From the NCBI GenBank assembly GCA_947258815.1, contig CAMYJW010000030.1, positions 682,001-746,000 of the forward strand: a DNA stretch of 64,000 nucleotides. The letters are read 5' to 3'. Shown piece after piece: positions 8,293 through 18,849 of this stretch (position 1 is the first letter of the stretch; the number at the start of each line of letters is the position of its first letter). The stretch comes from an uncultured Sphingomonadaceae bacterium. GTDB lineage: Bacteria; Pseudomonadota; Alphaproteobacteria; Sphingomonadales; Sphingomonadaceae. A program made the translations under genes and the position numbers. Under the pieces are notes generated by a model, which saw nothing but the letters and a program-made list of their open reading frames with translations, had not been told where the DNA came from and searched no databases.

Positions 8293-11097
8293 TCAGCGTT
8301 CCTGCTTCTTCAGAAAAAGGACACTCGCCCCGAGAATGACGGGAAACGCGATCGCAAGGGCGGCAAGCGGCACGGTAAGATCCATGAAGCCAAGGTTTTT
8401 CGAAAAAACGCCGCGGCTGATGGTGATAAAATGAGTCGCGGGAAAAACGCGGCCGATCGCCGCCCCGGCGCCTTCCAGCGAAGATACCGGGTTTATCAGG
8501 CCGGAAAACTGGACCGCCGGCAGGATTGACCCAATCGCCGTTGCAAACAGCGCGGCAATCTGGCTGCACATAAAAACCGAGAACAGCAGCCCGATGGCCG
8601 TGGAACACAACGTATAAAGCAGGGCCGCCAATGTCAGCGTTGCGATGCTGCCGCTGATCGACACGCCGAAAACCAGGACAGCCAGCAAAATCAGCAGCAC
8701 ATAATTCACCATGGCAAGCCCGACGTAAGGTATCTGCTTGCCAAGCAGAAACTCAACGCGACTGACGGGCGTTACATAAAAGTTGATGATCGATCCCAGT
8801 TCTTTTTCCCGCACCACGCTTAATGCCGTCAGAATGGAAGGCAGCAGCAGAAGAAGCACAGGGATCATCGCGGGCACGATCGCCACCAGACTTCTGACAT
8901 CGGGATTATAACGATAGCGCAGCTCGATGTTGACCAGTCCGCTCGCCGGGCGAACGCCCAGCTCCTGCATGCTCATATCGCTTAGCCATTGGCCGTGCAG
9001 CGCCTGTACATAGCCCTGCGCGGTTTCCGCCCGCATCGGCATCGCGCCATCGATCCACACTCCGACTTCCACCGGCGTGCCACGCCGGATATCACGCGCG
9101 AAACCGGGCGGAATTTCAATCGCGACACTCAGCTCTCCGTTACGCATCCTGCGATCGAGCTGACTGTAATCGGTAAGCTGCGGGCGCTCTATAAAGTATC
9201 GCGACCCCGCCAGATTGAGCGTATAGTTCTGGCTTGTGGTCGTCCCGTCCCGATCGAGCACCGCAAATGGCAGGTCTTCCACGTCCATGTTGATCCCGTA
9301 TCCGACGATGAACATCAGGATCACGCTGCCGACAAGCGCCAGCAGGCCGCGGATGGGATCGCGCCGCAGTTCAAGCTGTTCGCGCTGCGTATAAGCCAGC
9401 ATGCGCCGGATGCTGAACAGGCGCGAAATGCCGGTTTCCTGGCCTGGCATCGATGATGGAGCAACTGGAACGGCAGCATGAGGTTCGGAAACGGGCACGG
9501 GCTGCGAAGCGACCGGCGCGTCTTGCGCACTCGCCTTTTCCAGATAAGCGATGAATGCCTGCTCCAGCGTTTCAACACCGCACTCCTCAACAATGCGATC
9601 CGGCGTGTCGCTGTCCAGAACCTTGCCCGCGTGCATAAGCGATATACGATCGCAGCGCTCCGCCTCATTCATGAAATGAGTGGAAATGAAGATCGTCACT
9701 TTGTCATGGCGGGAAAGATCGACCATCATTTGCCAGAACTGATCGCGCGCAATCGGATCGACGCCAGATGTCGGCTCATCGAGGATCAGCATTTCCGGCT
9801 TGTGGATCATTGCAACGGCAAGGCTGAGCCTCTGGCGCTGGCCCAGCGGCAACGCCTCTGGAAGCGCATCCATGATGCCGGAAAGCCCGAATCGCTGCGC
9901 CATTTCTTCAACGCGCGCGGGCCGATCCGCCGGATCGACATGGAAAAGCCGGGCATGAAGATCGAGATTTTGCCTGACGGTGAGCTCTGAATAGAGCGAG
10001 AACGCCTGGCTCATATAGCCAACACGCCGGCGGGTTGCGATATCGCGGCTGTCGACCGGCTCGCCGAACAGCCACGCCTCGCCTTCGCTGGCGGGCAACA
10101 GGCCGGTCAGCATTTTCATTGTGGTCGATTTGCCGCAGCCATTCGATCCGATGAAACCGAAAATCTCGCCCCGATCGATCCTGAAATCGACATGATCGAC
10201 CGCAGTGAAATCGCCAAACCGCATCGTCAGGCCCTTGGCCTCGATCGCGGTATCCTTGCCCGTTGCGTTCTCCCGCGCCGGGATCGTCACCGCCTTGTGC
10301 TCGCGCCGTTGCTCTTCGGGCAGCAGCGCGATGAACGCCTGTTCCAGCGTGGCGGAACCAGTGCGCGCATAGAATTGCGCTGGCGTGCCCGTGGCAAGGA
10401 TCCGCCCGGCATCCATCGCCACCAGCCAGTCAAACCGCGCCGCCTCCTCCATATAGGCAGTAGCAACCAGCACGCTCATATCCGGCCGTTCGCCGCGAAT
10501 GCGCTCTATCAGATCCCAGAACTGCGCGCGCGACAGCGGATCGACCCCCGTCGTCGGCTCATCAAGCAGCAGAAAATCGGGATCGTGAATAAGCGCGCAG
10601 CACAGCCCCAGTTTCTGCTTCATGCCGCCGGAAAGCTTGCCTGCGGGACGATCCCTGAACGCTGAAAGCCCGGTGCTTTCAAGCAGATCTGCGATGCGGC
10701 GTTCGCGTTCGGCAGCATCCTGTCCGAACAGACGCCCGAAAAACTCAAGATTTTCCGCGATCGAAAGCGTGGGATAAAGGTTCTTGCCCAGCCCCTGCGG
10801 CATATAGGCGATGCGCGGGCAGACATCATCGCGATGGCCGCGATCCGCCATATCCCCGCCCAGCACTTCAACGTGCCCTGTCTGAATCTCCCGCGCCCCG
10901 GCGATCAGTGAAAACAGGCTGGACTTTCCAACCCCGTCAGGCCCGATAAGCGCAACCATGCGACCGGCGGGAAGCAGCAGATCAATCGTGTCAAGCGCGC
11001 ACGTATCGCCAAAACTGTGGCTCACGCCGGTCAGACGGGCGACAGGCGCGGCAGTCTCCGGGTCTGCGGATCCGGGATCGGCCGGTGCACTGGTCAC
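8293..11097 (-). CDS. Fused double ATP-binding/permease ABC transporter (RbbA-like)
   Basis: About 934 residues in the order ATPase, ATPase, permease. The first nucleotide-binding domain has [21 protein letters not shown] and [12 protein letters not shown]. The second (from about residue 290) has [10 protein letters not shown], a degenerate signature [12 protein letters not shown] and [12 protein letters not shown]. The last 370 residues are an ABC-2 permease with [25 protein letters not shown] and five C-terminal helices. A longer frame opens at 11127, but GTG at 11097 overlaps the HlyD stop (GTGA) and is preferred. E. coli RbbA has also been linked to ribosomes; here the tripartite operon points to export. 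Confidence 0.93.
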   Translation of the reverse strand: MTSAPADPGSADPETAAPVARLTGVSHSFGDTCALDTIDLLLPAGRMVALIGPDGVGKSSLFSLIAGAREIQTGHVEVLGGDMADRGHRDDVCPRIAYMPQGLGKNLYPTLSIAENLEFFGRLFGQDAAERERRIADLLESTGLSAFRDRPAGKLSGGMKQKLGLCCALIHDPDFLLLDEPTTGVDPLSRAQFWDLIERIRGERPDMSVLVATAYMEEAARFDWLVAMDAGRILATGTPAQFYARTGSATLEQAFIALLPEEQRREHKAVTIPARENATGKDTAIEAKGLTMRFGDFTAVDHVDFRIDRGEIFGFIGSNGCGKSTTMKMLTGLLPASEGEAWLFGEPVDSRDIATRRRVGYMSQAFSLYSELTVRQNLDLHARLFHVDPADRPARVEEMAQRFGLSGIMDALPEALPLGQRQRLSLAVAMIHKPEMLILDEPTSGVDPIARDQFWQMMVDLSRHDKVTIFISTHFMNEAERCDRISLMHAGKVLDSDTPDRIVEECGVETLEQAFIAYLEKASAQDAPVASQPVPVSEPHAAVPVAPSSMPGQETGISRLFSIRRMLAYTQREQLELRRDPIRGLLALVGSVILMFIVGYGINMDVEDLPFAVLDRDGTTTSQNYTLNLAGSRYFIERPQLTDYSQLDRRMRNGELSVAIEIPPGFARDIRRGTPVEVGVWIDGAMPMRAETAQGYVQALHGQWLSDMSMQELGVRPASGLVNIELRYRYNPDVRSLVAIVPAMIPVLLLLLPSILTALSVVREKELGSIINFYVTPVSRVEFLLGKQIPYVGLAMVNYVLLILLAVLVFGVSISGSIATLTLAALLYTLCSTAIGLLFSVFMCSQIAALFATAIGSILPAVQFSGLINPVSSLEGAGAAIGRVFPATHFITISRGVFSKNLGFMDLTVPLAALAIAFPVILGASVLFLKKQER

Positions 11098-12167
11098 GGG
11101 GTTTTGACCGCAAGCTCCGCGGGCCACTCAGCATCCGCGCTGATGCGGACATAGGCCATGCCGGGCAGCCCGGTCTTGACCTGCGTTATGTGGCGCCGAA
11201 GCAACGCCGGATCGATCCGCGCCTTGACCCGGAACATCAGCTTCTGGCGCTCGCTCTGGGTTTCCACCGTCTTGGGCGTGAACTGCGCGACATCGGCAAC
11301 GAACGATACTTTCGCGGGAATGACGTAATCCGGCGCGGCGTCGAGAACGATCCGCACTTCACTGCCGATGCCGACCCGGCCCGCCGCGGTTTCCGGCATG
11401 AAGAATGTCATATACACATCGGAAAGATCGACCAGATTGAGCACGCGCCCGCCCCCGCCGACAACCTCACCGGGCTGCGCGATCCGATATTGCACGCGCC
11501 CATCGCGAGGCGCTTTCAGATCGCTATCGGCAATGTCGGCGTTGATGCGGCGAATGGTGGCGCGTGTTGCATCAACGGCCGATCGCGCGCCGATCACCTG
11601 ACTGCGCGCCGTTCCGATCGCGGCATCAACCGCAGCCATCTGCGCCCTTGCCGCCTCGACAGCGGCTCTTGCCCCTTCCACTCTCGCCTGATCGTCGTCA
11701 CGCTCCTGCGCCGATGTCGCCCCTTCGCGCGCCAGAGTTGTCGAGCGCCTGAGCCGCTTGCGCGCAGCCGACAGTTCTGCTTCTCGCTGGCGAACCCCGG
11801 CCAGCGCGGCGGCCCGCTCGCTCTGCCGCTGTATTACCTGGCTTTCGGCAATCTGGATTGCGTTTCTGGACTGCGCCAGCCCTGCCTCCGCCTCGGCGCG
11901 CTGGGCAAGCAGAACGTCGGTATCCATATGGGCGACGATATCTCCGGCTTTCACCAGATCGCCTTCATCCGCAACGATATCGCGGATCCGCCCCGGCATT
12001 TTCGCCGACACATCGATCTCAACAGCCTCGATCCGGCCATTGCCGCCGATAATGCCATCGGGCAGGCTGTCGTCCTGCGTGAACTGCCAGAGCAGCAAGG
12101 CCATCACCAGCACTGCGGCCAGAATTGCACCACGCCGGACCCAGCGATTGTCGGTTATTGTCATCAC
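11094..12167 (-). CDS. HlyD/EmrA family membrane fusion protein (periplasmic adaptor)
   Basis: A 357-residue adaptor with one N-terminal membrane anchor (about residues 12-29). The lipoyl-like motif [34 protein letters not shown] comes next, then a long alpha-helical hairpin rich in Ala, Glu, Arg and Gln (about 85-205), and a second lipoyl half ([24 protein letters not shown]). It bridges the inner membrane ABC exporter and the outer membrane factor. The first codon may be GTG at 12167 or the ATG at 12164; both overlap the stop of the outer membrane factor gene. Confidence 0.94.
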   Translation of the reverse strand: MMTITDNRWVRRGAILAAVLVMALLLWQFTQDDSLPDGIIGGNGRIEAVEIDVSAKMPGRIRDIVADEGDLVKAGDIVAHMDTDVLLAQRAEAEAGLAQSRNAIQIAESQVIQRQSERAAALAGVRQREAELSAARKRLRRSTTLAREGATSAQERDDDQARVEGARAAVEAARAQMAAVDAAIGTARSQVIGARSAVDATRATIRRINADIADSDLKAPRDGRVQYRIAQPGEVVGGGGRVLNLVDLSDVYMTFFMPETAAGRVGIGSEVRIVLDAAPDYVIPAKVSFVADVAQFTPKTVETQSERQKLMFRVKARIDPALLRRHITQVKTGLPGMAYVRISADAEWPAELAVKTP

Positions 12168-13723
12168 TTCACATCCCTGGACGCTGGATTGGCGGAGGAG
12201 AGATCGTCATGCTTTGGGAAACCGCCGCCAAGCGCGGCATATAAAGCAATACCGCTGGCAAGGTATCCACGGCGCAGGCCGACCAGCGCCTGCTCCGCGC
12301 CAAACAGATCACGCTGCGCATCGAGAACTTCAAGATAGGCGGATCGCCCATGCTCGAAACGCAGATTGGCAAGGCGCGCCCGTTCACCAAGCGCGGACAA
12401 CATCTCCTGCGTCGTCGCAACCTGCGCCGCAAGTTGCCGACGCAGCACAAGCGCATCCGCAACATCGCGAAACGCGCTCTGAACAGTGCGCTCATATTCC
12501 GAAACCGCAACATTGCGGCGCGCTTTTGCCAGATCAAGGCTGGCAGCATTGCGGCCCGCATTGAAAATCGGCTGGCTCAGCGACGGCGTGAAATTCCATG
12601 AACCGCTGCCCCCCGCAAACAGGCCGTCAAGCTCGGTACTGGCCGTCCCCAATGCTCCGGTCAGTGCAACATTGGGAAAAAAGGCTGCTCTTGCAGCGCC
12701 GATATCGGCGTTGGCGGCGCGAAGCAGGTGTTCGGCCGCGACAACATCCGGGCGGTTTTCCAGCAATTGGGAAGGCAGCCCCGCGGGCAAGGCACTGCGC
12801 TCGTCATACGCCGTCAGGCTGTGTTCGACAGAAGCAATCTGAACCGGTTTGCCAACCAGCAGCGCCAATGCGTTACGATTGATGTCACGCTCTTGCTCCA
12901 GCCCTTGCAGGGCCGTTTGCGCCTGCGCAAGCAGCACCTGCGCCTGCGTCAGTTCAAGCCGCGATCCCGAACCGACTTCATAACGGCGACGCAGGATACG
13001 CAGCGATTCCTCACGCGTGGCGATCGTGCGCGCGGCAAGCCCGATCCGTTCGGCATATTCAAGCTCAAGCAGATAGCCGCTGGCCACTTGCGCGACGAGG
13101 CTGATGGCAACAGCCCGGCGCGCCTCTTCAGTTGCCAGATACTGCTCACGCGCCGCTTCACGCAGATTGCGCAGCCGCCCCCAGAAATCAATTTCCCAAC
13201 CCGCGCTCAGCATCGCGTGAAGCTGGCTTCCCGTCTGGGACCGTCCGGTGACCGAGAGGTCCGCCGGGGTGCGCGACCGGGTGCCCGTCGCCACAGCATC
13301 AAGCTGCGGATAGAGCGCCGCACCCTGAATGCGATAGGCAGCCCGCGCCTCGGCCACGCGACCGGCAGCGATGCGGATATCGCGGTTGTTGGCCAGCGCA
13401 TCGGCAATCAATGCCTTGAGCTGCGGCTCCTGAAAGAATGCGTCCCATCCGATCCGGGCAATCGAATTTCCGTTCGCAGTCTGCCCCGGATAAACGCCTG
13501 GTACCGGCGGTATCGGCCGGGCGTGCTCAGGTGCCAGAGTGCACCCCGTCAACGCGGTCATCCACAGAACCAACAAAACGCCATATCGCGCCGGGCGCGC
13601 CGGTTTGATGAAGGTGCGATCGAAAATACCCGTTTTCTCCAGCGGATGAAGCGCTTGTTGATCGCCTTGTACGGGCCGGATGCGTCCGCTGCATTGCGTC
13701 ACATCAATGCACAGTGATGACAC
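12164..13723 (-). CDS. Outer membrane efflux lipoprotein (NodT/TolC-type factor)
   Basis: About 519 residues as drawn. A lipoprotein signal ends in the lipobox LTGC after VLLVLWMTA, and the two TolC-like repeats follow (EARAAYRIQGAALYPQLDAV and later NADIGAARAAFFPNVALTGALG, about 200 residues apart). The closing RFEHGRSAYLEVLDAQRDLFGAEQALV segment is typical of the NodT family. The 5' end is uncertain: the GTG at 13723 gives an unusually long 45-residue leader before the hydrophobic stretch, so translation may begin at a later GTG. It is the first gene of the exporter operon. Confidence 0.92.
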   Translation of the reverse strand: MSSLCIDVTQCSGRIRPVQGDQQALHPLEKTGIFDRTFIKPARPARYGVLLVLWMTALTGCTLAPEHARPIPPVPGVYPGQTANGNSIARIGWDAFFQEPQLKALIADALANNRDIRIAAGRVAEARAAYRIQGAALYPQLDAVATGTRSRTPADLSVTGRSQTGSQLHAMLSAGWEIDFWGRLRNLREAAREQYLATEEARRAVAISLVAQVASGYLLELEYAERIGLAARTIATREESLRILRRRYEVGSGSRLELTQAQVLLAQAQTALQGLEQERDINRNALALLVGKPVQIASVEHSLTAYDERSALPAGLPSQLLENRPDVVAAEHLLRAANADIGAARAAFFPNVALTGALGTASTELDGLFAGGSGSWNFTPSLSQPIFNAGRNAASLDLAKARRNVAVSEYERTVQSAFRDVADALVLRRQLAAQVATTQEMLSALGERARLANLRFEHGRSAYLEVLDAQRDLFGAEQALVGLRRGYLASGIALYAALGGGFPKHDDLSSANPASRDVK

Positions 13724-13915
13724 AGACGATTCCAGACGCGATCCGCCGGTCTAACCCTCCGAATACCACGCGAAAGTGAGAAGCAGGGCTATGCCCGGCA
13801 CATCGGGGTCTTGCTCAGAAAAACTGGGGCATTCGTCGAAATGCGCCTGTTTGACGCTCGCTGTCAATCGACCAACCATCTCTCATGGCAGCAATTATCG
13901 GCCCTGAGCCTCGGA
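13724..13915. other. Intergenic region upstream of the exporter operon
   Basis: About 190 bases between the outer membrane factor start (minus) and the stop of the next minus-strand gene. It should hold the exporter promoter. No convincing operator, terminator or small gene was recognised. Confidence 0.4.
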
Positions 13916-15070
13916 TCACAAAAACGCCCAGCCCTTTTCGCCGCGCTTACAGGCTTCATAGGCATCGGGTTCAAGCGGCTGGAGAATACCTGTCGCTTCC
14001 TCGCCATCGCAGCTGATCCGGCAGTGATGCTCATTCAGCCCGCGCAGCTTTTCGCGCACGGCTGCATCGTGCAGATCATAGCGATCACCTTCGATCTTCT
14101 CGCCAACGGCATCGCCTTGCCAGATCGACTTGTCTGGTGACCCACCATAGAGGCCGCAGGTCATGTATGCGCTCTGCTGCGCGATCCGTTCAAACCGGAC
14201 ATGCTTCACATCGCCATTGTCCAACGTAAAATCGATCTCGCCTTCCTCAAAGATGCGCGTCGCCTCATCGAAACGCAGCCGACGTTCAACCTTGCGAACC
14301 TTGCCATGGCGCGGGCGATTATCGCCCAGCGGATAGAGCACGATCGGCCCCCAGATCGCAAAATCCGAAAAGGCGATCCACACCCCGCCGATCCAGCCGG
14401 CCTTGGGCGGCTTGCCATCGCTTTGAAAACGCGGCCCGCCAACGCCGCGCCCAACGCCCCAGTGGCGATCGCGGGTGCCGCGCCCTTCGGCAAGTGACAG
14501 CTCGATCCGCTCGCCTTCGATCTCAACCCAGCCGCCTACGCGCCCGAAACTTTCAAACCCGGCCGTCACATGGCGCTGCCCGCCGGGCGGATTGCCACGC
14601 TCAAGCGATCCATAAGCCGCACGATAGGCCTGCCGGTGGGTATCCTGCCAATCGAGTTCATAGCGAATGCCGAAATCGTTTTGTGCCAGCACATGGCGCC
14701 ATTCGCGCATGCCCGAAACAATCGTCGGCTGGATCGGCCCGACATGGATATTGCCCCGGTTCGCGCCGATCTTGCGAAACGCGCGCACCGAACGCTGAAT
14801 GCCTTTGTGGGTTACGATGGCAAACGCTTCGGCAGTATCGAGATTGGGATAGAAGCTCCCGCCGGTCACCACCAGAAGCTCTCCCTTCTGATCGTGAAAC
14901 ACGTTCCAGTGCCGCTCAAAAAAGCGCGGATCGGTCGAGGCGACAACCCGCATAGGATCGGGTGTCTGATGAATCAGATGATCATCAAGCGGGGAAAGCG
15001 GAAACTGCTCGGCAAAATGGTCGTCCGCCTCGAACGCCCAGTCGCCGTTCAGGGCAGTCTCTTCGCTCAT
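13916..15070 (-). CDS. DHSWG-type (CrtC/AttH-like, lipocalin-fold) protein, function unknown
   Basis: A 384-residue protein without signal peptide or membrane helices. It is rich in beta-strand patterns and carries RDRHWGVGRGVGG near residue 205, a variant of the RDHSWG motif of the carotenoid 1,2-hydratase/AttH-like double-lipocalin superfamily. Two other proteins in this window (46689-47693 and 49658-50620) share that motif and similar length. The start overlaps the P450 stop by four bases, so both are made together and may act on the same substrate. Hydration, dehydration or pericyclic chemistry is known for distant relatives; the activity here is open. Confidence 0.6.
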   Translation of the reverse strand: MSEETALNGDWAFEADDHFAEQFPLSPLDDHLIHQTPDPMRVVASTDPRFFERHWNVFHDQKGELLVVTGGSFYPNLDTAEAFAIVTHKGIQRSVRAFRKIGANRGNIHVGPIQPTIVSGMREWRHVLAQNDFGIRYELDWQDTHRQAYRAAYGSLERGNPPGGQRHVTAGFESFGRVGGWVEIEGERIELSLAEGRGTRDRHWGVGRGVGGPRFQSDGKPPKAGWIGGVWIAFSDFAIWGPIVLYPLGDNRPRHGKVRKVERRLRFDEATRIFEEGEIDFTLDNGDVKHVRFERIAQQSAYMTCGLYGGSPDKSIWQGDAVGEKIEGDRYDLHDAAVREKLRGLNEHHCRISCDGEEATGILQPLEPDAYEACKRGEKGWAFL

Positions 15071-16296
15071 CGACCCAGCCGGATCGGCATGCGCGAAGGC
15101 CCGCGCGTCACCAGCGAGTTGATCCAGGTGATGTTTTCAACCGGTTCCGCCATCTCGATTGAAGAAAATCGACTGATAATCTCATTGAGCACGATCTGCC
15201 CTTCGATCCGCGCCAATGGCGTGCCAAGGCAGAAATGCGGCCCTTTGCCAAAGGCCATGTGCGGATTGGGATCGCGGGTGATATCCAGCTTCATGGGATC
15301 GTCAAACACCTCTTCATCGCGATTGGCCGAAAGCAGCATGAAGAACACGCGCTCACCGGCGGTAAGCTCCTTGTCGCCCAGTTCGGTGTCTTCCTTCACC
15401 ACGCGCCCGATGGACAGGATCGGGCTGTCATAGCGCAGAAATTCCTCCACCGCGGTCGGCATGGCATCGGGATTGGCTTTGAGATGCGCGAAAGCATCGG
15501 GATTGTGCGCCAGCGCCATCAGCGAATTGTTGATGAGATTGGCAGTGGTTTCATGCCCGCCGTTCAGCACCATCATCAGGCAGCCGACCAGCTCATCGTC
15601 TTCGAGGGTCTGACCGTCCACTTCCGACAGGATCAGCTGTGAAAGCATATCGCCTTGCGGATCCGCGCGGCGCCTGGCGATCAGTTCCTTGAACAAGGTC
15701 GCCATGGAAACCGCACCGTGACGGGCGCGTTCATACTTATCGGGCACACCGCGCGCGCTGCCGATGAACAGCATCATATCGTCCGACCAGCTCTTTACCT
15801 CAAGCAGCCGGTCACGATCCACGCCCATCAGTTCCATCACCACCATTCCCGGCAGCATGATCGAAAAACTGGGCAGCATATCGATAGTTTCGTCACCGGG
15901 CACCTTGTCGAGCAGCATCGTTGTCAGTTCCGATACAGTGCCGCGCAGCGCCTCAAACGTCGGAAGGTTGAGCACGTTCGCCATATGGCGACGCAACCGC
16001 GTGTGATCGGGCGGATCGCGAAACACCATCCAGCTATTGAGATAACGCAAAACCTCTTCCGCTGCGGTGTGCGCGGCGGCGGGCAGATGCTTGCGAACAT
16101 TGGTCAGCCGCTCGGCCGAATAGACTTCGCTGTCGGTCAGGCCATCGAGAATATCGTCATAGCCGGTAACGATCCAGCCGGACATCGGATCGCTCCAGTG
16201 CACCGGATCTTCCGCGCGCAGGCGGGCGAAAACCGGATGCGGATTGCGCAAAACCGCAGGGTCAGATGGATCGTATGTAAGTTCGTCGACAGTCAT
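15067..16296 (-). CDS. Cytochrome P450
   Basis: About 409 residues, a soluble bacterial P450. The I-helix oxygen-activation motif GGHETTAN, the K-helix EEFLRYDSPI (ExxR) and the heme-cysteine loop FGKGPHFCLGTPLARIE are intact. A TTG at 16311 opens the frame earlier, but the ATG at 16296 has GAAGGAG seven bases upstream and lies 12 bases after the TetR stop. It sits in the operon TetR, P450, DHSWG protein. No dedicated ferredoxin is adjacent; the ferredoxin-reductase fusion at 20468-21421 is the nearest electron donor candidate. Confidence 0.96.
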   Translation of the reverse strand: MTVDELTYDPSDPAVLRNPHPVFARLRAEDPVHWSDPMSGWIVTGYDDILDGLTDSEVYSAERLTNVRKHLPAAAHTAAEEVLRYLNSWMVFRDPPDHTRLRRHMANVLNLPTFEALRGTVSELTTMLLDKVPGDETIDMLPSFSIMLPGMVVMELMGVDRDRLLEVKSWSDDMMLFIGSARGVPDKYERARHGAVSMATLFKELIARRRADPQGDMLSQLILSEVDGQTLEDDELVGCLMMVLNGGHETTANLINNSLMALAHNPDAFAHLKANPDAMPTAVEEFLRYDSPILSIGRVVKEDTELGDKELTAGERVFFMLLSANRDEEVFDDPMKLDITRDPNPHMAFGKGPHFCLGTPLARIEGQIVLNEIISRFSSIEMAEPVENITWINSLVTRGPSRMPIRLGR

Positions 16297-16307
16297 CGCC
16301 AGCTCCT

Positions 16308-16958
16308 TCAATCGTTACCAGCAGGGCGCAGGCGCGAAAAAATCAACTCGAGAACCTCTTCGAGTATATCGTCGCGTTCGCGGCCTTCAAAAGTGTAGCC
16401 TTTAAGCGCGCGCATGTGCGCGAGCAGAATGATTTCATATGCAAGAAGCCGATCATCGACTTCGCGAAACTCTTCGGAAATGGAGCCGGCACGGATCAGA
16501 TCGGCGAAGAATTCCGCAAGGCGCTTTTCCTCATCGCGATAGCGCTTCTTCGCTTCCGCGCTGAATGAGGGATATTCGCGATAAGAGACCAGAATTGCCG
16601 ATGCGGAATCCCAATGACGCAGCCAGTAAACGCGGATCGCCGCTTCCAGCTTGGCCGTTGCCCCGCGCGCTTTCGCGGTTGCCGCGCGCATTTCCTCAAG
16701 CAAATCGAGATTGATCTCATCGCAGACCATCTCCAGCAGATCGTTTTTGGTGCCGATATGCCGATAAAGCCCGCCCACACTCAGCGACGCGCGCTCCGCC
16801 ACTTCGTTGACCGAAATGCCTGCGAAACCGCGCTCTTTGATAAGCTGCATGACCACTTCGGTGAGGTGCTGGCGACGCTTGCGCGAACGCTCCTGCTTCG
16901 CCGCGCCGGGCCGCGAAGCCGCTTTACCGCCAGTAACCACGCTTAGCCGTGTCGGCAT
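16308..16958 (-). CDS. TetR family transcriptional regulator
   Basis: About 216 residues. The N-terminal helix-turn-helix is clear (ERGFAGISVNEVAERASLSVGGLYRHIGTKNDLLEMV), preceded by a basic tail (KQERSRKRRQH). The ligand domain is helical. The ATG at 16958 is preferred over an upstream TTG. It leads the P450/DHSWG operon and is divergent from an acyl-CoA synthetase. The imperfect palindrome at 17145-17163 in the shared gap, repeated at 24570-24588, is a candidate operator. Confidence 0.93.
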   Translation of the reverse strand: MPTRLSVVTGGKAASRPGAAKQERSRKRRQHLTEVVMQLIKERGFAGISVNEVAERASLSVGGLYRHIGTKNDLLEMVCDEINLDLLEEMRAATAKARGATAKLEAAIRVYWLRHWDSASAILVSYREYPSFSAEAKKRYRDEEKRLAEFFADLIRAGSISEEFREVDDRLLAYEIILLAHMRALKGYTFEGRERDDILEEVLELIFSRLRPAGND

Positions 16959-17144
16959 TTGCCTTTGCCCTTCCTCACTCGCCAATTATTGAGCTTTCGC
17001 TCGCTTTAGGAAAGCTATGACAAACCCGGCGGGCTACGTCAACTCGCGCGCAGGGATGTTTCCAGAAACCGCGCAATATGAAGCCAAATTTCATAACGCC
17101 CAAAGCGATATTGACGATATGACTGCAAGTCTTTACCTTCATAA

Positions 17145-17163
17145 TGAGAGTATTTGCTCGCTT
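17145..17163. promoter_or_regulatory. Putative TetR operator, copy 1
   Basis: On the minus strand this reads AAGCGAGCAAATACTCTCA. It matches the palindromic site at 24570-24588 at 17 of 19 bases. It lies about 35 bases upstream of the acyl-CoA synthetase start, in the region divergent from the TetR gene. Assignment to that TetR is inference. Confidence 0.6.
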
Positions 17164-17197
17164 ATTTGGAATCGCGGGCGCATACCGGGGAGACAAC

Positions 17198-18799
17198 ATG
17201 GCTGAGCCTGAAGAGCAGTCGCACGCACACGCGCAACTGCCTGTATATCACAACGATCACCTCTGCGCCGATGCCATCGCCCACCACGCGCGCGAAAGCG
17301 GAAGCCGGATCGCCCTTGTGTGTGAGGATGTCCGGCTCACCTGGCGCGAACTCGATGGCGCGGTCAGCCGGCTTGCCAATGGCCTGATCGCGGCAGGCTG
17401 CGAAAAAGGCGACAAAGTGTGCATGTTGCTGCCCAACGGCATCGGATCGTTCACACTGTTCTGGGCAGCGGCGCGCGCGGGGTGCGTGATCGTGCCGCTC
17501 AACCCGATGCTGGATGATGCCTCGCTTGCCCGGCTTGCCGCTGCGTCGCAAGGCGTGGTGTTCTTCGCCGATGCCGACACCTGCGCGCAGGTTGACCGGA
17601 TCAGGGGCGATCTGCCCGCCATCGCCGCTGACAGATATTTCATGTTCGGCGAAGACGCCCTGCCCGGCTGGCGACAGGCCGAAGAGCTGACCGCGAACGC
17701 ACCCGAAACACCGCCGAACGTCAAAGTCTCAACGAGCGATTCGATGACGATTTTCTATTCCTCCGGCACCACCGGAACCCCCAAAGGCGTGGAACACAGC
17801 CATTTTGGCCGGCTCAATTATTGCTATGGCTTCGGCGCCGGGCTTGGCATTGGCCGCTATGGCGTCGCCATCTGCTCCACGCCGATCTATGCATCGGGAA
17901 CGATGATCACGATGCTTCCCGCGCTTTATTATGGCGGCAAGATCGTGCTGATCCCCAAATTTTCGCCAGCTGCCTTTTTCGAAGCGGTTGCGCGCGAAGG
18001 GGGAACCCACGGCTTCATGGTCCCCGCGATGTATGTTTCGCTGATCCAGCACGATGGAAACCCGGACGATCTGAAAACGCTTAGGGTTCTTGTCAGCGCC
18101 GGACAGACAATGCCAGTCGCCACGCGCGATGCTCTTGCCAAACTGATCCCCGATGCAGGCATTTATGAAGTTTACGGGATGACCGAAGGCTTCTTCACCA
18201 TCGCGTATCCCGGCGATTTTGAGCTGGGCAAACGCAACACCGTGGGCAAGGCCGGATTTCTCGAAGATCTGCGCATTATCGACGAGGATGGCAACGAACT
18301 ACCCACCGGCGAAACCGGCGAGATCGTTGCCTATGGGCCGGGCATGATGAAAGGCTATTACGGGCGGCCGGATCTGACCGCCGAAACAGTCTGGCTTTCG
18401 CCCGCTGGCCAGACATACCTGCGCAGCGGCGATCTGGGCCAGATCGATGCCGATGGCTTTCTATATGTTTCAGGCCGCAAGAAAGACATGATCAAATCCG
18501 GCGGGATAAACATCTATGCCGCCGATCTGGAAGAAGTGCTCGCCCGGCACCCGGCAGTGGCGGAAATCGCGGTTGTTGGTGTGCCGCATCCCCGATGGAG
18601 CGAAACCCCGGTGGGCGCGGTCACCTTGAAAGCGGATGCCACGGTTACGCCCGAAGAGATGCTTGACTGGGTGAACGGCCAGCTTGCCAAGTATCAGCGC
18701 CTGTCGCGCATCATATTTCGCGAAGATTTTCCGCGCGCGACATATGGCAAGATTCGCAAGGACAAACTGCGCGAAGAACTGGCCGACATCACGTTTTAG
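17198..18799 (+). CDS. AMP-dependent acyl-CoA synthetase
   Basis: About 533 residues. Adenylation motifs are intact: TIFYSSGTTGTPKGVEHS, YEVYGMTEG, SGDLGQIDADGFLYVSGRKKDMIKSGGINIYAADLEE and the C-terminal lysine motif ATYGKIRKDKLRE. The frame opens at 17144, but GGGGAG five bases before the ATG at 17198 sets the start. It is transcribed alone, divergent from TetR/P450/DHSWG and facing the beta-propeller gene. A shared operator suggests coordinated induction with the enoyl-CoA hydratase/BVMO region. Confidence 0.94.
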   Translation: MAEPEEQSHAHAQLPVYHNDHLCADAIAHHARESGSRIALVCEDVRLTWRELDGAVSRLANGLIAAGCEKGDKVCMLLPNGIGSFTLFWAAARAGCVIVPLNPMLDDASLARLAAASQGVVFFADADTCAQVDRIRGDLPAIAADRYFMFGEDALPGWRQAEELTANAPETPPNVKVSTSDSMTIFYSSGTTGTPKGVEHSHFGRLNYCYGFGAGLGIGRYGVAICSTPIYASGTMITMLPALYYGGKIVLIPKFSPAAFFEAVAREGGTHGFMVPAMYVSLIQHDGNPDDLKTLRVLVSAGQTMPVATRDALAKLIPDAGIYEVYGMTEGFFTIAYPGDFELGKRNTVGKAGFLEDLRIIDEDGNELPTGETGEIVAYGPGMMKGYYGRPDLTAETVWLSPAGQTYLRSGDLGQIDADGFLYVSGRKKDMIKSGGINIYAADLEEVLARHPAVAEIAVVGVPHPRWSETPVGAVTLKADATVTPEEMLDWVNGQLAKYQRLSRIIFREDFPRATYGKIRKDKLREELADITF

Positions 18800-18849
18800 G
18801 CGAGCAGAGCAAATCGCGCGCCCGGATCAGGCGTGCAATCGGGCGCGCG

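Noticed and set aside
11085-12338. Plus-strand frame of about 417 codons over the HlyD gene
   Set aside because: Antisense to the adaptor gene; the sequence is Arg- and His-rich without motifs.
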